Assembly: GCA_027924585.1 (NCBI GenBank)
Contig: BSBM01000826.1
Coordinates: forward strand, 15,950,001 to 16,014,000
Reading direction: 5' to 3'
DNA: 64,000 bases
Source: Larix kaempferi
Lineage: Eukaryota > Streptophyta > Pinopsida > Pinales > Pinaceae
The translations under genes and the position numbers were made by a program. The notes under the pieces were generated by a model. The model was not told where the DNA came from, made no database searches, and worked only from the letters and a program-made list of their open reading frames with translations. How positions within the stretch are numbered: the first letter of the stretch is position 1; every line of letters begins with the position of its first letter. Positions 56,901 through 64,000 of this stretch are shown in pieces.

Positions 56901-59325
56901 ATTTATGTAATTTCTTTATAAACTACTATTCATGATTGTCGTTCATGTGATCATGAAGGCATTAATGGACTTCCACAAGGAATGAAAAGTTATCCTAGAC
57001 AATTTAGTAGGTTTCCCTACTATGAGCACCTACAAGTTGCTCATCTATTTGATATAATGCATATCAGAAAGAATGTGACTGAAACATTATGGCGAATATT
57101 GGATGGAAGGAGTGAGAAAGAAAAAAATTGTCAAAATTTGCAAAGACATTCAAGAAGGCAACCATGCAATGAAAGACGTCATTCAATTTCATAGCAATGG
57201 AGAGAAAATTAATATAAACTCACTTCCATGGATGTTAACGGACCAGGAAAATAATGTTGTAAAAGAAGTCATGTGAAAAATTAAATTTCCAATCGGATTT
57301 TGTGCAAACATGAAGAATATCGTAACAAAGAAAGGTGATTTTGCGGGGGTGAAAACGCACGATTGCCATGTCTTCATGAAGGTAATTATTATGGTATGCA
57401 TTTAATTATTTTTTTTTCTATTCCAGTGAATATGGGTGGTATTTTTGTTTGTCTACTCCTTGTTTACAAAATGAAACGATTTGTATATTGTTATAGTTTG
57501 TTCTACCCCTCTCTCTCCCGGACAACTTCGACAACAATATCAAACAAGTAATATATAATCTGGGGAAATACATGAGGTAAGTGGCCGTGATTTTTTCCAT
57601 GCACTTAGTGTTTGTTTAATTCATCGTAGAACTTATATTTGATGTTTGTTCTCTAATTCATGTTATGTAATTATATAATGTTTTTTTTCTTTAATCTCTT
57701 GATTGGGTTGTCATGTCACTTGTAGATGGTTGTCATCTAAAGAATTCCATCAAGACAATATAAAGTATTGGAGGAGAGAAATTTCTCGCCTCATGTGTGA
57801 AATGTAGAAGCATCTACCTTTGGCATTTTTCAATGCACAGGAACACTACCTCATACACCAAGTTGAGGAGATTGAATTGTGTGGACCTATGCACTCAAGG
57901 TCCATGTGGATGGTTGAGAGGCACTTGAAATTTATGAAGGGTTTGGTTAGACAACGAGCATATGCTAATGGTTCTATGATGGAGGGATATATGGTATACC
58001 AAAACATGTTGTATATTAGTGAATATCTTCCTATATTAGCATCAAAGCTCAATTTATGTCGCATTTGTGATCCAAACTCCAATAAATATTTTGAAGGGGA
58101 GTACCCGAAGGGGAAAGGAAGATTGAGGAAGGTGAAAGGTAATATAACACATTTGACTATTGATTTTTATGTATATATATATCATACATATTCTATTTTT
58201 ATATTCAATATTTTGCAACAATTTAGAGTGTAATATACTTTGTTAAGTGACTATACATTTGTATTGAATTTTAATTTTATTGTCATCAAACAGTTGGTTG
58301 AGAGTGGGATGCAATTCATTTATACATCGCAAACAATCTTGATTGGATGAAGGTATGGATTGAACGATGTGAAAAATATGGTCATGGAATATCATGGGAA
58401 GGAGTGGCTTCATTGGTTAAAGCTGCACATCGCAATGGAGATACCATTCTAACACAAAGGGAAATCGATTTAGCATATGGTTTAAAAGGTAAGCAGGTAA
58501 GCAATATATTAATCAACCACACTATATATTTTTTTTTGGGAAAAATATTGTCGTTGTACACACTGATTTTTTTCCTTGTATGGCATTACAAACATGCACT
58601 AGTTAATCATAAATATTGGATCATTATGTAATCTTTTCTTGTATTTCTTGTTGTAGGTAAAACACCATAAGACTATGTGGTGCAATGGCTGTAGATATCG
58701 CATCAAAAAGTTGGATGAAATGAAGAAAACATCATATTGTGGGATATCTGCAGTCTTTGAGGTGACCAATGTTTCCTATAGAAGTGACAGACATCCAGAA
58801 CTCTGCGAAAATTGATAATATGGGTATCTGGAAGACATTCTTCAGTGTGACTTTAACTCCTTCAAGATATTTTTGTTCGTTGTCAAATGGTGAAGGTGTC
58901 GATTGAATCAACGTGATCCCAATAAAACAATTATTGAACATGATAATGGATTTACCATCGTAAATACAAGGTTGTTTGAGCCAGGAACGGAGCCCTATGT
59001 TCTTCCAACCCAATGTGAACGTGTATTTTACTCTGAGGTTCTAGGTAGAGAGGGTTGGTCATTTTCTATGAGACACAATCCCAGGGGAAGGCCAGTAAAG
59101 TATAATGTAGATGAAGGTAATGAAGATGCTATCGAAGAAGAAGACATCGTTGAAGATGATCATGATCAACATGAGTTAGATGATCATGTTCCAGAAGAAG
59201 ATGTTGAAGAATTAGTTGAATCAGATGATGTATCAGACAATATCCATGAAGATGATATCGACGATGACATGATGATCATAACTTACTATAATACCCTTAT
59301 TTTGGACTTTGAACCCCTTAGATAA
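53957..59325 (+). pseudogene. TNP2-like CACTA transposase, about ten exons, degraded
   Basis: Exons inferred from GT/AG edges and protein text: 53957-54169, with a transposase-associated motif (CYCPCNQCRG); about 55021-55393, with MDDHHHHHHENDD and NLLSAILLIMNLKVMNG; 55541-56100, the tnp2 core (ECPYCNISRYR, KVLHYIPIIPRLQQLFR, SLEVDGVNPFADMRS); about 56268-56447; 56587-56820 (ACPVCGPHIKSRRSKRLGKE); 56959-57381 (HLFDIMHIRKNV, KTHDCHVFMK); 57497-57576; 57726-58138, DUF4218-like (LIHQVEEIELCGP); about 58294-58496; 58657-59325, DUF4216-like (YGYLEDILQCDFNSFKIFLF). In-frame stops are at 55629-55631, 55383-55385, 57275-57277 and in exons 8-10, with a frameshift in the A-run at about 57121. It would have catalysed cut-and-paste transposition at the CACTA ends. 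There is no sign of a TNPA gene. Confidence 0.88.
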
Positions 59326-62040
59326 TTTCTAATACGTATTATTTCGTTTATACTTAGGAAAGTTAGAAATCTGCTAAAGAGGTTTCTTGTGACCATGTGG
59401 ACCAGCACAATAAAAGAGGGAGTCACAGTCTCCTAAGGTTAGAGGGAAAATGCCACTTAATAATAATAATAAGAAATTATTATTGGAGACAATTGGAAAA
59501 CCCTAAAGAAAAGAATTGAGAGATTAATGAATTAAAAGAATTCACATAATGAGCAAAATTCCCCTAAGAGAATAAAAGGTGAAAACTCATTGAAACTCTC
59601 ATTATTCATTATTGAATATACATCATTCACAATCTCAAGAGCTGAATACACAAGAGTAATGGGAAATGGAAAACCTGAACCTGAGACAATGAATGCTGGT
59701 GAGGGAGGACAGATTTGGGAGAACCAAGCTGGTCTTAAAGCCAAGTGGCTGAGTCCAGATTTGGGAGGACCAAACTGACTCAGATCAGAAGGAATCATAT
59801 AGTTTGGTATGAGCTTGGAAACTTAATTTTGTGCATGTAGGAGAACTACCCCAAGCTTGCATGTGTACTATTGTTACTTGAATAGAATGTGATAGTGATT
59901 CTCTCCATGGCTATGGCTTAAAAGCCCCTAGAGCATCCTATAGCTTAAGAGTATTGACTTGGGTGTTGGGTTTCCTATTTCCTTTGAAGTATCCTGAATA
60001 ACTTGGGTAAATGACAAGTTAAGGGTAACTAAAATAAATACTCTACCTAGGGGACTATGAAATCAGCTTGGGGGTGACCTGAGAGCAAGGAGAACTTGCT
60101 GGTCAAAGGCTGGGAGGTTTGTTCTTGGTTCCACTGGTTAGGAGATTCAGATAAGTGTTTATAATCTAACTTACAGAGTATTTGTTTTGGACAGTATTTA
60201 TATATGTGTTTATGAATATATCTGATTTACTGTTGAAATGTAAATGTATCATATCTGACCATATATGTATTGTTCTTGATTATTTCTGAGCATGAAGCTC
60301 AGCTAGATAATTAGATCTCTGTTATGAGTTATCTTATGATCATTTTATAGATTTGGAATATTGATGTGATGGGATGACTGTGAAAATATCTACATTCTAA
60401 TGGTAGTAGATTTACAATGTTAAGACCCTCTATACAATTATAGATATATGCAGCATCTGAAATAATAATAATATGATTCATGTGCTAACCTAGGGCTTGC
60501 TGAGACATGTCTTCATATTGCAGGTTGTTGTACGTTAAATATATTCTAGTATTTACATAAGGTATTATGTTTTGCATCATAATGTCGTAAATAGGGTAGG
60601 CAGGTAAACCTGAAGGTTTACATGCCTAGACCATATGTTTATCAATCATTTTCTATGCTAAGTTTATGGCAGAAAAGATAAACCCTGAAAATGCTAGAAT
60701 GCAATTCTGATATAGATTTAAATTAATTTGGTTGTTGACAGAAGTTGTATTTTATTCATATTTGGTCATAATCGACCTTAGGAATTTAAATGGCATTTCA
60801 GTTTATTGGTTGAGTATTGAAATAATGATACATTGCTATATGTTTGAGTAAATATATGCCTAACTACCATTCTGCATTTAATGGAAATGCTTATGCAAAC
60901 AGTATTGTAATATGCAGTATTAATACAAAAGTGAATGTATTAGCCGATGGCCTTATGCAACCCAAACATAAACTAGGTCTCCACATCTATGTTTATACAT
61001 ATTGTTTAAATGCGTTTGAAGTGTCGAAAGGATGAATGCAAATGATTCAAGTGGTTAAGGGTTTGACCCTTAGCATGGATATCATATTTATATATATATG
61101 ATATTATACATTGAGCATTCACTGTGCATTTGTTTATAACCTTGGCGTTTCAACTATTGCTAGTAGTTTATTAAAGACTGTAAATGAAAACGATGTTGGG
61201 CATAAACGAATACACAATATTATTAATCAAACATTGCAACATTTAAACACAGTAGTGTGACAATACATTGCTGGAGATTGAGACTGTGAGTCGACGCATT
61301 GCATATTCAGGTGCATACGATGGGCAGGCTAAATGCCTCAACCCTAAACAATTTAATGCATGAAGTCAAATGACATTTTAGTATATCATTTGCGAATGCA
61401 AATGAATCAGGGAAGAATGCAAGGAGGTCGATTCCTTCCAAGGAACATTTAAACCGCGAATGCGAACATATGTTGATATGATAAAAATTGACATGCATTG
61501 TAACATAAATAACATATGCAACGAATATCTTTGATATGCACAAACTTTGGAGAAACAAAAATGATTATATGGTATATTAAATATCAAGTGCCGAGGGCAT
61601 CTATACAATTCATGTATGTAAACCAAAATACATAGCAAGTATTTAATCCACAGACCTGACGAGTATCGACGAGGGTTGCAAAGCCAAGCTGGGCTTGTTA
61701 AAGAGTTTACATTATGAGTTCCAAACTTTAAAAATAATTTACAGACAAAGTTGAAAGGGCTATGGCATGGCCACTTAAATTTAACTATCAATCCGTGTAC
61801 ATATTCCTGATGCCTCTATCGGGGGCAGAGCGTCGTTGGTTAGCTTGTCGAATTACGTATGACTGTGGAAAGACCCACATCATTTTCGTTGAGCACATAT
61901 TAACCCTATAACAACAGAAGAGCGAAGTAGAGGTTGCTGAGATGCTCTCAAAAGATGGCTTCATGCCTCTATCCTCTCGGCCAAGATTCGAACTCTTTAA
62001 AAACATACCAACGAAGATAGGAGTAACCCTAACTGTAACA
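59326..62040. other. AT-rich region without supported gene, LTR-like in character
   Basis: The sequence just inside (TACTATAATACCC at 59283, TAATAATAATAATAAGAAATTATT, GGAGACAATTGG) recalls the start of LTR E read on the minus strand (TGTCACCTACCC, AATAATAATAA, AGGAGACAAACACCC). A distant member of that long-LTR family in plus orientation is therefore possible. Short ORFs (59532-59798, 60844-61035, 61378-61791) have no recognisable domains. Confidence 0.35.
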
Positions 62041-63250
62041 ACCAAGCGTTGTAGTAACTTTTCCCCCACCAATGGGGTGAACCAAACCCGAGGGACAGGG
62101 ATTGGGCGAGTTACCTGTTGAGCCAGCGAGTCACCACGACTCCAACTTAGCTAAGAGCTCGTAGGAGTGCTTCACTCCACCACTCGCCATCGTTTTCCCT
62201 GCACAGTGAAACATGGCGAAGGGTTAAACTGTGGGATTTACAACTTAACAACCTAACGACTGTCAAAGCAAGTAACTTAACGCACGATGAAACTGAGGGT
62301 ATTTTTGTGATATTACCTGATTGTATAATAAATCATAGCATAGCCTGACACCATCAGAACCTGTCCACACAAAGCAACACAAAGAGGTCAACCGGGGCCT
62401 TTAAATTTGCAAACATTAACGTAATTGTGAAGTGTAGTAAGCAATGACATTGCAAAACGAAATAGTGGTGCAAATAGTAAAACTATGACTTACATTGGTG
62501 GTGTTCATGCCGAGTATGGTAACAGCTGATGCAGCAATGCATCTGGAGAAGAGGATCACCATGGTTTGGACGAAGACCTCCACTATACCCTGCGCAGAGC
62601 CGAAGATCGCGTCGCAGACCAAAAACAATGAGCCAAATGACCAAGTGATAGTCTTTCAACGCGTGATATTGGAGAGAGGTGGATACCATTGCTGCCGGTG
62701 AAGGGCACAGTTAATGCAAGAGTGGAGATGGCTGGGCACAAAAACCCAATGCCCAGATCAACGGTGTTACAAGCATCACTATCTCCCATGCATGATCATG
62801 GATCAAGATCAACGATGCAGGACGCAGGAGGAGTTATGCTATTGCAGATTTGGGTGGTGAGTAGGCTTTGACATCACTATCAACTGGCAGAGTCCATTAA
62901 TGGCACAAGACCCTGTGTTCTCCACATCGTCACTTGCCAACAGGAAGCCACGAGAGGGTTTAAAACGTTGCATTGGTTTGGTGAAGCCTGTGTGGCGTAA
63001 GCCACCAACCACGTAGGCCACACGTTGGTGTGAGCCGTTCTGCATTCAAACGAACCTTATGACTATCCACGTCAACTGCCAAGTCGAGCTACATTCCTTT
63101 GTAGGCTCTGAGCGTGACCCTCGTGGCAGCATGACTAATACCACATGGCTATGTGCTGACCGGTCATAAGCATCAAACATTAAGCATTGTAGTTCGTTGT
63201 GAGCCACTTTGTAGTGGTAGGGTCGGCTTCTATTAGAAACCATGTATTCA
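62041..63250. other. GC-richer stretch, no supported gene
   Basis: Base composition changes here, with more CG dinucleotides. Six short ORFs of 60-70 codons overlap on both strands between 62416 and 63243. None has a motif, and they shadow each other. It may be LTR or old element sequence. I see no tRNA, rRNA or gene structure. Confidence 0.35.
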
Positions 63251-63286
63251 TTTTAATCAATGCTATTATATGTTGAGTTATGCCTT

Positions 63287-63300
63287 TAGCCTTAAGGCTA
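63287..63300. repeat. 14-bp perfect palindrome
   Basis: TAGCCTTAAGGCTA, flanked by CTT and AGG that extend the pairing with a small offset. Function is unknown. Confidence 0.6.
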
Positions 63301-63578
63301 AGGCTTTGTATATGTTCCTTATATTTTATTAATCCATGCTTATGTGCTATAGTGAGTGGCGCATTAAGTTATGTAAAGAAGTGCTTTAATGTATGCAATA
63401 TATATAGACCATTATATATATGGTAACCCTTGTATGCATAATATTTGTGTTGGCCCGATTTTATTATGGGTAGTGTTGTGTATAACTCGAATTGCATGGA
63501 AATGTTTTGGTTAATAATAATATGTTGTATTATTATGTATGCTTTGGTCATAGGTTATTCAAAGCATTAATATTAGTA

Positions 63579-63616
63579 TTAATATATATATATGTAACTA
63601 TATATATATATATAGA
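63579..63616. repeat. TA microsatellite
   Basis: Two (TA)n runs are separated by GTAAC. No gene lies nearby. The rest of 63301-64000 is AT-rich and empty of supported features. Confidence 0.85.
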
Positions 63617-64000
63617 AATAGATATGTATTAATAGCTATGACCCTTTTTATTATATAATTGTTAATTGTTATAAAATGACTTTTGTAACTTAGAATTTTC
63701 CTTTGGAGTTATAATATTAATGTATAGCATTAATATAGTTCAATGTGTAAATAATTACAGGTATGTGTAATAAATACATATGTACTCCCAAGGGGAGAGT
63801 TATGGCTAAGTATATTAAATTATTAATGACGATAATAGTATCGGATGGCATGCCCATGCACAACATTAATTTCATACAGAGTGTGGTATGGGCTGAGTAA
63901 GCTGGAATGATACCAGGTATAGGGTGTCATGTTGTAATGCTCGCATTAGGCCACATACTAAGTGTTGTTTGCACACCGCTTAGGCTTGTCACCGAGTGTT

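Larger units (their letters stand above)
53375..59325 (+). mobile_element. CACTA (En/Spm) transposon, 3' end not found
   Basis: It begins CACTACAAGA at 53375, the CACTA family terminus. Dense subterminal repeats follow, then a spliced TNP2-type transposase on the plus strand. The 3-bp TSD candidate is TCT (53372-53374). I searched by eye to 64000 for the matching TCTTGTAGTG end with inverted subterminal repeats and did not find it, so the 3' part is deleted or lies beyond later insertions. The transposase has many stops, so the element is not autonomous now. The right limit given is the end of the last recognisable transposase exon. Confidence 0.85.

Noticed and set aside
62416-63243. Cluster of 60-70-codon ORFs
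   Set aside because: They overlap on both strands and lack motifs. The GC-richer composition alone explains open frames.
59326-64000. 3' end of the CACTA element near 63210 (TTTGTAGTGG)
   Set aside because: It does not match TCTTGTAGTG well, and no inverted GTCGGATATCC repeats lie beside it.
1-64000. tRNA, rRNA, centromeric satellite or Helitron
   Set aside because: No cloverleaf-compatible box A/B pair, rRNA text, monomeric satellite array or Helitron TC...CTRR end with hairpin was recognised by eye.

Overview
This is plant nuclear DNA: a stack of transposable elements nested in one another, with no convincing host gene, tRNA or rRNA. The evidence is LTR retrotransposons with initiator-Met-tRNA type primer sites (TGGTATCAGAGC), 5-bp target-site duplications (TSDs), Ty1/copia and Ty3/gypsy polyprotein remains, and a CACTA (En/Spm) DNA transposon with a spliced TNP2-type transposase. 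This fits a large, repeat-rich seed-plant genome. A gymnosperm is a reasonable guess, but the sequence does not prove it.

Left part (1-9675): the end of a long LTR (1-499), AT-rich LTR-like sequence, an unrecognised 235-residue ORF (4403-5110, minus), and a decayed plus-strand gypsy element G1 (about 5960-9672). A truncated copia 5' end (7436-8356) splits the reverse transcriptase of G1. The integrase of G1 stops where element G2 begins.

Middle (9676-52891): one minus-strand gypsy-like element, G2, has only about 6.5 kb of its own sequence. Insertions spread it over 43 kb. Most boundaries can be read to the base from TG...CA ends plus TSDs: copia A 10018-15909 (CCTGG); copia-like B 16461-30897 (GAAAT), itself holding a solo LTR 19591-21004 (CTTGG) and copia C 24485-30543 (YGCCA); copia-like D 33435-41985 (TTAGC), holding a solo LTR 36186-37694 (CCGGA); a 4.1-kb solo LTR E 42165-46245 (CCAAT); and an internally deleted copia F 46600-50307 (GTGAT). 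A is the youngest: its two 703-bp LTRs differ at only two positions that I could find. Every polyprotein is broken by stops or frameshifts.

B and D are one family. They keep copia RT/RNase H but show no protease or integrase. Upstream of RT they carry about 2.6 kb of exon-like blocks with conserved splice-site motifs and a second TATA motif. Downstream of RNase H they carry several minisatellite arrays.

Right part (52892-64000): the right LTR of G2 is cut at 52892 by a further LTR-like insertion. That insertion is cut at 53375 by a CACTA transposon with a CACTACAAGA terminus, subterminal repeats and a roughly ten-exon degraded transposase. Its 3' terminus is not visible. From about 59.3 kb to the end I see no supported gene.

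The elements do not form a working pathway. The window records successive insertions followed by stop codons, many of which look like C-to-T decay at CG and CHG sites.
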